Assembly: GCF_017948455.1 (NCBI RefSeq)
Contig: NZ_JAFFSU010000001.1
Coordinates: forward strand, 1,090,394-1,154,393
Direction: 5' to 3'
Length of the DNA stretch: 64,000 nt
DNA from: Streptomyces sp. GESEQ-4
GTDB taxonomy: Bacteria; Actinomycetota; Actinomycetes; Streptomycetales; Streptomycetaceae
Under the pieces are notes generated by a model. The model was not told the DNA's origin and did no database searches. It saw only the letters and a program-made list of their open reading frames with translations. Shown piece after piece: positions 51,420 through 60,869 of this stretch; position 1 is the stretch's first letter, and each line of letters opens with the position of its first letter. Position numbers and translations under genes: made by a program.

Positions 51420-52403
51420 TCAGGCCCGTGGGCGGGCGAATTGCGCCGGTGTCGCCTGGTAGTGCTTCTTGAAGGCACGGATGAAGTGGCTGCTGTCGGT
51501 GAAGTGCCAGCGCGCGGCGGCCTCGGAGATGCTGAGCGGTGAGCGAGGTGCGGTCAGCGCCGCGGCCGCTTCCTCCAGGCGTCGGCGGCGGATGTAGGCA
51601 CTGAACGACTCGTCCAGACCCGCGAAGGCCCGCTGCAGGGTGCGGACCGACACGTGCAGATGCGCGGCGACCGCGGCCGGCGACAGGTCGGCTTCGGTGA
51701 GCAGGGCTTCGGCCAGGTCCTTGGCCGCCTGGGCCAACGCCGGGGTGAAGGCGGGCTCACGGTCGTCGAAGTGGTCCAGGACCAGCCCCTTGGCCAGTTC
51801 GAGCATGGCGTTGCGGGACGCATGCGCTCCCGCCGGGCTGAGGCCGCTCACCACCCGCTGCACCATGCTGGTGTGCGCCATGAGGACCTGCGCCGCGGGC
51901 GAAGTGGCCCGGCCGATGCGCGGTTTTCCGGCGACCAGGTGCCGCAGGGCATCACCGGGGAAGATGAAGATGCGGGTGCCGATCTCGGGCGTGGTGTGGA
52001 AGTGGTTCTCCGTCACAACATGGTGCATGAAGTAGGTGCCGGCCGAAACATACGCGTCACCGCCCTGATCGTGCGGGTCCTGCAGGGCCACCGCGCCGCG
52101 CAGCCCGACGTACAACCTGATCTCGTCGTGCTCGTGCCGCCCCACTGCGCGGGTGCTCAAGGGGGAAGAGCCCCAGAGCTCGTTGACGGCGGTGTCCTGC
52201 AGGGTCACCGAGCGCATCGTCCCCTGGAAGCCCTCGATCGTGGAAGCGCTGAACTCCGGCAGCGGGTACAGGTCTCCCAGGCGGTCGTTCCACGTGTCGA
52301 TGAACGGCTCCCACGTTCCCCGGCCCGTGCCGGTGGAGTCGGCGTCCACCGTGAACGTGCCCGTCCTGTCGCCCGGACCAAGGAAACGCGGCCTGCTGCT
52401 CAT
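51420..52403 (-). CDS. AraC-family regulator (AraC_binding_2 type)
   Basis: A 327-residue regulator from the ATG at 52403. N-terminal sensor domain with FSASTIEGFQGTMRSVTLQD and AGTYFMHHVVTENHFHTTPE; C-terminal AraC DNA-binding domain with VAAHLHVSVRTLQRAFAGLD, AYIRRRRLEEAAAALTAPRS and WHFTDSSHFIRAFKKHYQAT. An N-terminal fragment of a close relative lies at 17390-17603 and a more distant intact one at 58675. The target is unknown; nothing nearby in the same direction is intact. The 80 bp upstream are conserved with the fragment at 17.6 kb and likely contain its promoter. Confidence 0.9.
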   Translation of the reverse strand: MSSRPRFLGPGDRTGTFTVDADSTGTGRGTWEPFIDTWNDRLGDLYPLPEFSASTIEGFQGTMRSVTLQDTAVNELWGSSPLSTRAVGRHEHDEIRLYVGLRGAVALQDPHDQGGDAYVSAGTYFMHHVVTENHFHTTPEIGTRIFIFPGDALRHLVAGKPRIGRATSPAAQVLMAHTSMVQRVVSGLSPAGAHASRNAMLELAKGLVLDHFDDREPAFTPALAQAAKDLAEALLTEADLSPAAVAAHLHVSVRTLQRAFAGLDESFSAYIRRRRLEEAAAALTAPRSPLSISEAAARWHFTDSSHFIRAFKKHYQATPAQFARPRA

Positions 52404-52817
52404 GTGTCCTCCGCGCCGATGAAGATGTCGCCGGAATCCCATCTGGTGTCGCAAAAGTACACGCTTTCCTCGCACGGCTGTTCCTGCCCTCGGCAACACT
52501 TCAGGGCCCATCGGGCGTCGGACAGGTCACTGGGGTACGGCTTGCGCTCGCTCACGGCGTAGCGTGATCATGGGCGAGGCGGAGGGCTCGGTTTCGCTTT
52601 TCATCAGGCGATTCCGTGGCAATTTCAAACCAGACGGACTTCCTGGCACAGAGGCGAACGAGACGGATGGCCGAGCCCCCACCCTGGAGAACGTCATTCG
52701 CCGCCTAGGGGATGAAAGCCCTCAAAGCAGGGCAGGAACGAGAGCCGCATATAGGGCTTGACCTGCATAAACACCCTCTGAGAGGGCGTTTGATCTAGGT
52801 AGATTGCCCTTTATCTC
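52404..52817. other. Gap upstream of the AraC gene
   Basis: The first 80 bp are conserved with the region before the AraC fragment at 17.6 kb. The rest has a 65-codon plus-strand frame (52564-52761) with no recognisable motif. A small hairpin CCCTCT-G-AGAGGG lies at 52774-52786 in a locally AT-rich stretch. Confidence 0.35.
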
Positions 52818-53012
52818 CTAGTAAGTTCCTCGCCAGGTCGGTGTCGTCTCGTCCGTTATGCGCTTGGTGAGGTTGTCGATCGAGGCCACGTAGATCATGG
52901 CCTCGGAGCTGGCGGGCAGGGTCTCGTAGTCTCGGGCAAGGCGCCGGTGCAGCATGATCCAACCAATACTTCGTTCGACAACCCAGCGCCTTTTGACAAC
53001 ATGGAGCTGTTT
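52818..53012 (-). pseudogene. IS5-type transposase C-terminal fragment
   Basis: Minus strand reads LHVVKRRWVVERSIGWIMLH, RRLARDYETLPASSEAMIYV and ASIDNLTKRITDE to a TAG at 52818. RWVVERSIGW holds the catalytic Glu of the DDE triad. Everything N-terminal to it is lost. It is a different lineage from the transposases at 50160 and 53117. Confidence 0.75.
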
Positions 53013-53116
53013 CCGTCCTGACGGGAGGTTGGGCGGGCGACCCGGCAGCGGACATGAAGAAAGCCCCTGGTAGACGGGTTCACGACCAAGATCACCAGCC
53101 CGCGAGGAGCTTTCGC

Positions 53117-53866
53117 GTGCTTATCTACCCGTCGGCATCGATCTGTCCAGCCGCACCCTGCGCCACCTCTCCTGCCTCCTCGCAAGCCACCGCCAGCAAA
53201 TCGGCTCCCGGTGGCGTCGCCTGACCTGTGGCCGGCAGGCCCTGCTCGTCCTGGCACACCTTCGCTGCGGCGACACCTACGCCCGTCTCGCAGGCTTCCG
53301 CGTCGGGATCGCGACGGTCTACCGGTACATACACGAGGCCGTCGACCTCCTGGCCGCTCGGGCGCCCACTCTGGAACAGGCCATGGCGACCGTGCAGAAG
53401 AAGGCGTACGTGATCCTCGACGGCACGGTGCTGCCGACCGATCGCATCGCTGCCGACCAGCCGTTACTACTCGGGGAACAAGAAACACCACGGAATGAAC
53501 GTGCAGGTCCTCGCCGATCCCGCCGGACGCCTGATCTGGGCCTCGGACGCGCTGCCCGGGGCCGTGCACGATCTGACCGCGGCCCGGACCCACGGCATTC
53601 CCGCCGCTCTCGCCGCCGACGACATCAAGTGCTGGGCGGACAAGGCATATCAGGGCGCAGGTCCTGCTGTCCGCGTCCCGTTCCGGGGCAAGGGTCTACG
53701 CGGCTGGCGGCGACGTCACAACCGCGATCAGGCCAAGATCCGCAGCCTCGGCGAACGTGCCATGGCCACCCTCAAATGCTGGCGGCTCCTGCGGAAGCTC
53801 CGCTGCAGCACCACCCGGATCACCGCCGTCGTCCGAGCCGTCGTCGCCCTCGAACTCGCCACCTGA
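53117..53866 (+). pseudogene. IS5-family transposase with frameshifts
   Basis: A relative of the transposase at 50160 in opposite orientation. GTG at 53117: LIYPS, then after a lost base GIDLSSRTLRHLSCLLASHR, LVLAHLRCGDTYARLAGFRV and YVILDGTVLPTDRIAADQ (first Asp), a second frameshift, then HHGMNVQVLADPAGRLIWAS, IKCWADKAYQGAGPAVRVPF (second Asp) and RSLGERAMATLKCWRLLRKL (Glu). The end of the element cuts the response-regulator gene next to it at about 53883. Confidence 0.8.
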
Positions 53867-53882
53867 TCAAGATGGAAATGGC

Positions 53883-53996
53883 TCACAGTCCCTGCCGGCC
53901 GTCATCGGCGAGGTCGACGCTGTAGCCCTCGGCGGTCAGACCGGTGTGCAGGGTGTGGGCAAGGTCCACCTCGTCTTCGACCACCAGGATGCGCAT
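53883..53996 (-). pseudogene. N-terminal fragment of an OmpR-type response regulator
   Basis: From the ATG at 53996: RILVVEDEVDLAHTLHTGLT, then AEGYSVDLADDGRQGL and a stop contributed by the IS end. VVEDE is the acidic pocket of a receiver domain; the phospho-accepting Asp and the DNA-binding domain are missing. No sensor kinase remains nearby. Confidence 0.8.
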
Positions 53997-54487
53997 GCGG
54001 TGCAGCCTCGCACAGCGCCGGCCCGCCTTCCTGATCGTCCGGTCAGGTTGGATCAGCATCCCGTCAACGAGGTCCCGGCACGCTGGCCGAGTCTCTTCGC
54101 CACTACTGAAAGGCCCTGCCACCGATGTCCGTTGATGAACGTGCCCCCGCCGCGGCCAGGACGGTTTCCCCTCCCGCACGCGTCCGTCGTCAGTCACCGC
54201 TCCGGCCTGTGACCGATGGCGGTCCCCAGCCTCGGGTGCGTCTGCGGTGACGCGGGGGTGCTGAGCCGAGTTGGTCAAGCTCAAGGGCACGACGGGCCAT
54301 CATCACGCCACAAGCGAAGGGGAGGTCCGAGCGGGCGGGCGAAAGCCAACCCTTGCCCTTACGAGCCGACATGAGGAACACCGCGTCGATGGCGAAGCGG
54401 TCGGCAGCAGATTTACGCCTGACCAGCAGGAACCCAGCGATTACACCCGGAAGACAACAAGTTCTCAGACAGCCTCCAGGGGGAGAC
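53997..54487. other. Gap upstream of the secreted protease
   Basis: No intact gene. It holds the upstream region of the response regulator fragment and of the protease. The frame of the protease is open back to a TTG at 54353, but that part lacks a signal-peptide-like start. Confidence 0.35.
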
Positions 54488-57400
54488 TTGCGCAGACAAG
54501 TGAAAAGAGCGTGCGTGGCCACGATCGCCGCGGTGGCAGCCGTGGCCCTGGCGGCGGGCATGACCGGCCCGGCGTCGGCGGAGGCCGAGCGTGCAGCCAA
54601 TGACGCGGCCGGCGCCTCGGCCGTGCAGACCGCGCCCAAGCACCGCATCACCCTGATCACCGGCGACCGTGTCGTCGTCGACGCCAAGGGCCGTGTCATC
54701 GGCCTGGAGCGGGCCAAGGGCCGTGAGGGGATACCCGTCGAGATCCGTAAGACCGATGGGCACACCCTCGTCGTGCCGACCGACGCGGCCCGGCTGATAG
54801 CCGGCGGCAAGCTCGACCAGCGGCTCTTCGACGTCACCGAGCTCAACAAGTCGGTCAACCGCAAGGCCCAGAAGCAGGGCCTCAAGCTGATCGTCGGCTA
54901 CCGCGGCACGGCCGCCGCGGCGAAGGCCGACGTCCGTGACGCAGGTGACACCAAGGTCCGCAGGACCCTCACGTCGCTGAATGCGGACGCCGTACTGACG
55001 CCCAGGGGGGACGCGCCCGACCTGTGGGCCGCGGTCACCGACACGCGGTCCGGCGGCGCGAGGACCGCCTCCGGCATCGCCCATGTGTGGCTCGACGGAG
55101 TCCGCAAGGCCAGCCTCGACAAGTCCGTTCCGCGGATCGGCGCCGACAAGGCGTGGTCCGCCGGGTACGACGGCAAGGGCGTCAAGATCGCCGTCCTCGA
55201 CACCGGGGTCGACGCGACCCACCCGGACCTCAAGGAGCAGGTGGTCGGGGAGAAGAACTTCTCCACGTCCCCCGACGCGACCGACAAGGTCGGCCACGGT
55301 ACGCACGTCGCGTCCATCGCGGCCGGTACGGGCGCTGCGTCTCCCGCAGGGTCCGCGGGCAAGTACAAGGGCGTCGCGCCGGGCGCCAAGCTGCTCAACG
55401 GCAAGGTGCTCGACGACGACGGCTACGGCGACGACTCCGGCATCCTCGCCGGTATGGACTGGGCGGCCGAACAGGGCGCCGACATCGTCAACCTCAGCCT
55501 CGGCGACGTGGACACTCCGGAGATCGATCCGCTTGAGGCCCAGGTCAACAAGTTGTCCAAGGAGAAGGGCATCCTCTTCGCCATCGCCGCGGGCAACGAC
55601 GGGGGTGAGCAGACGGTCGGCTCGCCGGGCAGTGCGGAGGCCGCGCTCACCGTGGGCGCCGTCGACGACACGGACAAGCTGGCCGACTTCTCCAGCACGG
55701 GCCCCGGCCTCGACGGGCAGATCAAGCCCGACGTGACCGCGCCCGGCGTGGACACCACGGCCGCCTCGGCCGCCGGCAGCGTCATCGCCCAGGAGGTCGG
55801 CGAGAACCCGGCCGGCTACGTGAGCATCTCGGGTACGTCGATGGCCACCCCGCATGTCGCGGGCGCCGCGGCCATCCTCAAGCAGCAGCACCCCGACTGG
55901 ACGTACACCGAGCTCAAGGGCGCGCTCACCGGCTCCGCCAAGGGCGGCACGTACACGCCGTTCCAGCAGGGTTCGGGCCGCATCCAGGTCGACAAGGCCA
56001 TCAAGCAGACCGTGATCGCCGACCCGTCGTCGGTGAGCTTCGGCATCCAGCAGTGGCCGCACACCGACGACACCCCGGCGACCAAGAAGGTCACGTACAA
56101 GAACCTCGGCACGACCGACGTCACGCTGAACCTCGCCATGACGGCGACCGGCCCGAAGGGGCAGGCCGCACCGGCCGGCTTCTTCACGCTCGGCACCAGG
56201 ACGCTGACCGTCCCGGCGGGCGGCACGGCCTCCGCCGACCTCACGGCCGACACCCGGCTGGGCGGCACGCTCGACGGCACCTACTCCGCGTACGTGACCG
56301 CGACGGGCGGCGGCCAGAGCGTCCGCACGGCGGCGGCGGTACAGCGCGAGACGGAGGTGTACGAGGTCACGCTGAAGTTCCTCGGCCGTGACGGCAACCC
56401 GGCGAAGTACTACAGCGCCACCCTGGTCGGTGTATCCGGACCCGCCCAGGGCAAGGAGTACCGGCCCTACGACGAGTCCGGCACCGTCAAGGTCCGTGTT
56501 CCCAAGGGCGGTTACATCTTCAACACGGGAATCTTTGTCGACGCGGAGGACAACGCCAAGGGTATCGACTGGGTGGCGCAGCCGAAGCTGAGCATCACCA
56601 AGAAGGCCACGATCACGGTGGACGCGCGGACCGCCAAGCCGGTGGACATCACCGTGCCCGACGCTGCGGCGAAGGCGGGGGCCGGCTGGCCGAGCTACAC
56701 CGTCGGCACGGCGGACGGCTCGGACGGGTTCGGCTGGTGGCTGGACTCGTACGCCAACTTCCGTACCGCGCACGCCGGCCCGCAGATCACCGACGGCACC
56801 CTGTACCAGGAATGGGTCGGTCTCTGGGCCAAGCCCGCCGAGGAGTACGACATCATCGTCGGCGGCAAGGTCAAGCAGCTCGCCACCGGTTACACCAAGC
56901 ACTACAAGGCGAGTGAACTGGCCACGGTGAAGACCGGTCTGGGCGCCTCGTCGAGCGGCAAGAAGGGCGCGATCTTCGCCGAGGGCAAACTGCCCGGCAG
57001 TCCACTCTATTTTCCGATCGGGATCCAGCAGACGCTGCCCGGCACGCGTACGCTGCACCTGTCCACCGCGGGCGGGGCGAAGTGGAAGCTCGACTTCCAG
57101 CAGCACGGCGGGCTCGACGAGAACGGCTTCCCGATCGTCGAGGCCGAATACATGCTCGGCACTCCGCAGACCTTCAAGGCCGGCAAGAGCTACAAGAAGA
57201 CCTTCAACGCGGGGGTCTTCGGCCCGCGCATCGGTTCAGACCTCGGCATCTACCGCGAGGGCAACGGCATCTACGGCTCCCTGCCGCTGTTCGCCGACGG
57301 ACAGACCCACGTCGGCTCCTCGCTCTACTCGTCGGCCACCACGACCCTCTACCGCAACGGCGCCAAGGTCGGCTCGAACAGCGACCCACTGGAAGGGGCG

Positions 57401-57841
57401 GGCATCTTCGAGGTCCCGGCCGGCGACGCCGCGTACAAGCTGACCACCTCGGTCAAGCGCAGCGTCAAGGTCGCCGCGGCCTCCACCCGCGTCGACGCCA
57501 GCTGGACCTTCCGCTCCAAGAAGGCCGACCTGGCCAAGCTGCCCGCGTCCTCGATCCGCTTCGACGCGGCCGTCAGCCTGGACAGCAGGGCCCCGGCCAA
57601 CAAGAAGGTCTCCGTCCCGGTGACCATCCAGGGCTCGGCAGCGGGCAGCAACCTGAAGTCCCTGGCGGTGTACGTGTCGTACGACTACGGCCAGACCTGG
57701 AAGAAGGTCACCGTCAAGAACGGCAAGATCGCGGTCACAAACCCCGCCAAGGGCAAGGGGATCTCGTTCCACGCCAAGATCGCCGACAAGAAGGGCAACA
57801 AGTCGACGATCTCGATCTACAACGCGTACTACGGGAAGTGA
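54488..57841 (+). CDS. Secreted subtilisin-like serine protease (S8) with C-terminal extension
   Basis: About 1,117 residues. Signal peptide KRACVATIAAVAAVALAAGM with cleavage near GPASA; a pro-region (KHRITLITGDRVVVDAKGRV; ITLITGDRV is common in Streptomyces S8 proteases); catalytic domain with Asp in IAVLDTGVDATHPDL (~238), His in GHGTHVASIAAGTG (~270), and Ser in SISGTSMATPHVAGAA (~449). The C-terminal ~600 residues are beta-rich, with Ig-like blocks such as KVTYKNLGTTDVTLNL and YVSYDYGQTWKKVTVKNGKI. It acts outside the cell on proteins. The start is uncertain: TTG 54488 or GTG 54500 behind GGGGGAG, or further upstream. Lys-rich composition in the C-terminus is notable. A strong stem-loop follows the stop. 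Confidence 0.9.
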   Translation: MRRQVKRACVATIAAVAAVALAAGMTGPASAEAERAANDAAGASAVQTAPKHRITLITGDRVVVDAKGRVIGLERAKGREGIPVEIRKTDGHTLVVPTDAARLIAGGKLDQRLFDVTELNKSVNRKAQKQGLKLIVGYRGTAAAAKADVRDAGDTKVRRTLTSLNADAVLTPRGDAPDLWAAVTDTRSGGARTASGIAHVWLDGVRKASLDKSVPRIGADKAWSAGYDGKGVKIAVLDTGVDATHPDLKEQVVGEKNFSTSPDATDKVGHGTHVASIAAGTGAASPAGSAGKYKGVAPGAKLLNGKVLDDDGYGDDSGILAGMDWAAEQGADIVNLSLGDVDTPEIDPLEAQVNKLSKEKGILFAIAAGNDGGEQTVGSPGSAEAALTVGAVDDTDKLADFSSTGPGLDGQIKPDVTAPGVDTTAASAAGSVIAQEVGENPAGYVSISGTSMATPHVAGAAAILKQQHPDWTYTELKGALTGSAKGGTYTPFQQGSGRIQVDKAIKQTVIADPSSVSFGIQQWPHTDDTPATKKVTYKNLGTTDVTLNLAMTATGPKGQAAPAGFFTLGTRTLTVPAGGTASADLTADTRLGGTLDGTYSAYVTATGGGQSVRTAAAVQRETEVYEVTLKFLGRDGNPAKYYSATLVGVSGPAQGKEYRPYDESGTVKVRVPKGGYIFNTGIFVDAEDNAKGIDWVAQPKLSITKKATITVDARTAKPVDITVPDAAAKAGAGWPSYTVGTADGSDGFGWWLDSYANFRTAHAGPQITDGTLYQEWVGLWAKPAEEYDIIVGGKVKQLATGYTKHYKASELATVKTGLGASSSGKKGAIFAEGKLPGSPLYFPIGIQQTLPGTRTLHLSTAGGAKWKLDFQQHGGLDENGFPIVEAEYMLGTPQTFKAGKSYKKTFNAGVFGPRIGSDLGIYREGNGIYGSLPLFADGQTHVGSSLYSSATTTLYRNGAKVGSNSDPLEGAGIFEVPAGDAAYKLTTSVKRSVKVAAASTRVDASWTFRSKKADLAKLPASSIRFDAAVSLDSRAPANKKVSVPVTIQGSAAGSNLKSLAVYVSYDYGQTWKKVTVKNGKIAVTNPAKGKGISFHAKIADKKGNKSTISIYNAYYGK

Positions 57842-57890
57842 CCTGATCCGGTGGATCACCGACAGGTTCCCTGAACGCTGACACGCACGA

Positions 57891-57925
57891 ATGGCCCGCC
57901 GGAAGCAGAGCTTCCGGCGGGCCAT
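57891..57925 (+). terminator. 16-bp stem-loop terminator after the protease gene
   Basis: ATGGCCCGCCGGAAGC (57891-57906) is the exact complement of 57910-57925, with a 3-nt loop, 50 bp after the stop. Very stable; no T-tract. Confidence 0.8.
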
Positions 57926-58039
57926 CCGGAGATCGCGACGGGGTAGGGGCAGGCAGCGGGCGGCTTGTTGTTGATCGAGGAGGTCGCGATGCCGTTCGGT
58001 GCTGGCGGAGGAGAGCCCGGTGAAGGCACCGGTTTCGGT

Positions 58040-58323
58040 GCCGGCAGCGTTCAACTTGGCGAGCAGGATGCGATGCAGCTGGTCGAAGACGCCGGCCTGT
58101 TGCCAGCGGTCCAAAGGGCTCCAGCAGGTTGTCCGGACCCGAACCCCAGCTCCAGGGGCAGGAGTTGCCAGGCGATGTCCTGGTGCAGGACGTACAGGAT
58201 GCCCTGCAGGCACAGCCGGTCGTCCACGGGCTTCGGACCCGGCGACCGTTTGGGCCAGGGCCGCAGTAGAGGTTCGATCAGTGCCCACAAGTCGTCGTCC
58301 ACGATCCACGGCCGAGTCGTCAC
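58040..58323 (-). pseudogene. IS5-family transposase N-terminal fragment
   Basis: From the GTG at 58323: TTRPWIVDDDLWALIEPLLR, PWPKRSPGPKPVDDRLCLQG and ILYVLHQDIAWQLLPLELGF, then a frameshift and RWQQAGVFDQLHRILLAKLN. This is the N-terminal DNA-binding part of IS5-group transposases; the DDE core is gone. Confidence 0.75.
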
Positions 58324-58373
58324 ACCACTCGAACGGCCGAATCGTCACAACAGTCACGCCCTGCCAGGGCACT

Positions 58374-58484
58374 TCAGCAAGATCTTGTTACGAGCTCTTT
58401 GAGTTCGTGCTCGATTTCATCGTCGCTGAAGTTGTGTTGCACAGCCAGGGGACGGGAGCGGTCTCGTTGACTCATGGTGACCAT
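58374..58484 (-). CDS. Possible 36-residue peptide or truncated gene start
   Basis: ATG at 58484 (or 58475) opens a frame VTMSQRDRSRPLAVQHNFSD, then DEIEHELKELVTRSC to a TGA at 58374. The acidic helical end is protein-like and composition differs from the neighbouring IS DNA. It may be the intact start of a gene cut by the IS fragment ending at about 58370. No family recognised. Confidence 0.3.
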   Translation of the reverse strand: MVTMSQRDRSRPLAVQHNFSDDEIEHELKELVTRSC

Positions 58485-58674
58485 GATGCAAAGCCGCTCC
58501 GTAGTACGTTGACTGTCCGAAGAAGCGGGCGGGGCTTTCGTTCATGATCGTCTTCGAGTGTGCTGGTCCTTAACTCGTGGTGTTCTGCGGGCTGGTGACA
58601 TTTGGTAAATACAGTGCGGTCAACTTCCCGGCGCCATCGGTCTGTTCATGCGTCGGCCCCTGCTTCAGGTCGGT

Positions 58675-59661
58675 TCAGCGTGCGGCCGATCTGGTCGAGC
58701 GGGCATATTCGGTGGGCGTTTGGCCGTAGTGTTTCTTGAAGGCGCGGATGAAGTGGCTGCTGTCGACGAAGTGCCAGTGGGCGGCGAGTTCCGAGACGCT
58801 CCACCGGCCGGACGGCGATGTGAGGGTGAGCCGGGCTTCTTCCAGCCGCCGGTGGCGGATGTAGGTGGTCACCGACTCTCCTACCGTGGCGAATGCCCGT
58901 TGCAGGGTGCGTACGGAGACGTTGAGCTCGCGCGCCAGCATCGTCGGGGACAGCTCGGGATCGGCGAGGTGGCTGTTGGCGAGGTCCTTCGCGGCCCGGG
59001 TGAGTGCGGGAGCCAACTGTGGTTCCACGTCGTCGAAGCGGCGCAGCGCCACCGCCTTGGCCAGTTCGATCAGGGTGCTGTGGGCGGCGTGCACACCGGC
59101 CGGGCCGAGGTCGGTGGCCGTCTGCTGGATCATGTGCGTGTGGGCCGTCAGCAGGCGCATCTCAGCCGAGTCCACCGACCCGATGACAGTCCGGTTCCCG
59201 AGCAGGGATCTGAGCGTCGCGGAGGGCAGGAAAAGGAACTGCGCCGTGGTGTGCGGCGCCGTCTCGAAGGGCATTCGCCGCCCAAAGTGCCGGAAAAGGA
59301 ACCGTCCGGCCGATACGGTGTGCTCGTCGCGATCGGGCAGGCCGCCCAACGTCCATGCCCCGCGCCGCAATACGTGGATCGCCACCAGATCCTGATCGCC
59401 GACCGATGGGTCCGCGATCCGGGTGGCCGACGCCATGTGGAGATCAGCGATCACCACGTCGCGCACCCGGGCGACGGATCCCTTGAGCCGGAAGTCGGCG
59501 ATCGTGGCCGGGCTGAAGGCCGGCAGGGGGAAGACATCGCCGATCTGCGTCTGCCATCCGCGACGGAAGGCATCGAACCCTCGCGGTACGGCGCTCGGGA
59601 CCGTGGAGTCCACGGCGAACACCCCGCGCGACCCGTCGGTCTCCGATCCAGTGCTGTTCAT
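58675..59661 (-). CDS. AraC-family regulator (AraC_binding_2 type)
   Basis: A 328-residue relative of the regulator at 51420 with the same order: sensor domain (PAFSPATIADFRLKGSVARV; VSAGRFLFRHFGRRMPFETA) and AraC DNA-binding domain (LARELNVSVRTLQRAFATVG; IRHRRLEEARLTLTSPSGRW; WHFVDSSHFIRAFKKHYGQT). Start ATG 59661. The upstream 250 bp contain TGTTCGC (59681-59687) and GCGAACA (59723-59729) as an inverted pair, a possible binding site. It is not adjacent to an obvious target gene in its own direction. Confidence 0.9.
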   Translation of the reverse strand: MNSTGSETDGSRGVFAVDSTVPSAVPRGFDAFRRGWQTQIGDVFPLPAFSPATIADFRLKGSVARVRDVVIADLHMASATRIADPSVGDQDLVAIHVLRRGAWTLGGLPDRDEHTVSAGRFLFRHFGRRMPFETAPHTTAQFLFLPSATLRSLLGNRTVIGSVDSAEMRLLTAHTHMIQQTATDLGPAGVHAAHSTLIELAKAVALRRFDDVEPQLAPALTRAAKDLANSHLADPELSPTMLARELNVSVRTLQRAFATVGESVTTYIRHRRLEEARLTLTSPSGRWSVSELAAHWHFVDSSHFIRAFKKHYGQTPTEYARSTRSAAR

Positions 59662-59912
59662 CTTCGGTCGATCCACCCGATGTTCGCTGTTCCAACGCTT
59701 TCTTGTGGCGCATATGTTCTGTGCGAACACCGCTGCGGTTCAAGTGCCTGCCGTGCCGATCCTAATGCCGTGAACACCGTTTCGTACGGTTCGGCAAGGC
59801 GTCCACTGCCTGGTGCGCTGCCGACTGCCGAACAGGGCCATTGAATTTTCACAGTCCCATGAAGGCAAAAGGGGGACGCTGTGATGAGTCATCCGACGTT
59901 CTCCGAGGCCGG
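59662..59912. other. Intergenic region between AraC and LysR genes
   Basis: Less than 260 bp. Holds the AraC promoter region with the TGTTCGC...GCGAACA pair and the end of the LysR gene; no coding sequence. Confidence 0.4.
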
Positions 59913-60776
59913 TCATAGCCGGGTGGCTGTGCGGATCAGCCCCGCGAGGGCGAGGGAGCGGCTGTGCGCGGGCCAGGCGAGGTGTGTGATGACGGGGGGC
60001 GCGTCGGTCAGGGGGACGGCGGTGTGCTCGGCCCACAGCCAGGAGCGGGCGGAGTCGGGGAAGACGGCCGCGGTGCGACCGAGGGCGATCAGCTGGGCCA
60101 GCTGCGTCTGGTCGCGGATCTCGGGGCCCGGGCCGGGTGGGTAGGCACCGTCGTGGGCCCAGCGGGCGAGCGGAAGATCGGGGATGTTGTCAATGTCGGC
60201 GAGGGACAGTGTCCTGTGCGTGGCGAGGGGGTGCCCGGCGGGCAAGATGGCGATCTGCCCTTCGGTCATCAGTTCCTCGCTGTCGAACCCGGTGAGGGAG
60301 TTGAACGGCGCGTGCATGAGCGCCACATCGGCGCGCCCGTCACGCAGCATCTCGCCCTGCTCGCACGTGCCGCTCGGCAGTACCTCGATCTCGGCGGCGT
60401 CGGGCTCGGCCGCGTAGGCGTCGAGGAGCTTGTGCAACAGTTCGTGGGATGAGCCGGCCTTCACCGCCAGTACCAGGCGGTTGCGGGAGCTGCCCGGACG
60501 GTCGGCGCCGCCGGCGCGGCGGGTGCGGCGGACGGCGGCGGTGGTCGCGGCGAGGGCAGCGCGGCCCTCGTGCAGCAGCATCTCTCCGGCGTCGGTCAAG
60601 GCGACGCCGCGGCGGTTGCGCTGCAGTAGGGGGACGCCAAGGCGCCGCTCGAGCTGCTGAATCGCCCGGGACAGCGGCGGCTGCGCCATGCCAAGGCGCT
60701 TGGCGGCACGGCCGAAGTGCAGTTCCTCGGCGACGGCCAGAAAGTACCTCAGCTCGCGTGTCTCCAACGTGTCCAT
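59913..60776 (-). CDS. LysR-family transcriptional regulator
   Basis: A 287-residue LysR protein from the ATG at 60776. Winged helix ELRYFLAVAEELHFGRAAKR, then LGMAQPPLSRAIQQLERRLG and QRNRRGVALTDAGEMLL; the effector domain begins near residue 95 (NRLVLAVKAGSSHELLHKLL). It is divergent from an aldo/keto reductase gene, and a 21-bp palindrome lies 18 bp from its start. Autorepression with control of the reductase is the expected arrangement. Confidence 0.92.
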   Translation of the reverse strand: MDTLETRELRYFLAVAEELHFGRAAKRLGMAQPPLSRAIQQLERRLGVPLLQRNRRGVALTDAGEMLLHEGRAALAATTAAVRRTRRAGGADRPGSSRNRLVLAVKAGSSHELLHKLLDAYAAEPDAAEIEVLPSGTCEQGEMLRDGRADVALMHAPFNSLTGFDSEELMTEGQIAILPAGHPLATHRTLSLADIDNIPDLPLARWAHDGAYPPGPGPEIRDQTQLAQLIALGRTAAVFPDSARSWLWAEHTAVPLTDAPPVITHLAWPAHSRSLALAGLIRTATRL

Positions 60777-60793
60777 GACCCCAGCATACCTCG

Positions 60794-60814
60794 GTGATAC
60801 CCACTGGGTATCAC
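60794..60814. promoter_or_regulatory. 21-bp palindrome between LysR and aldo/keto reductase genes
   Basis: GTGATACCCA (60794-60803), one C, TGGGTATCAC (60805-60814): perfect arms. It contains the T-N11-A core expected for a LysR recognition site. Confidence 0.75.
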
Positions 60815-60869
60815 AGTGCACTGAATCGGTATTGGATGCGATGCCTGTCCGGGAGTGACCATCGACGGC

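Noticed and set aside
54413..57106. 897-codon minus-strand open frame
   Set aside because: It is exactly antisense to the S8 protease, with Val/Gly/Arg-rich low-information sequence and no motif; a GC-bias shadow.
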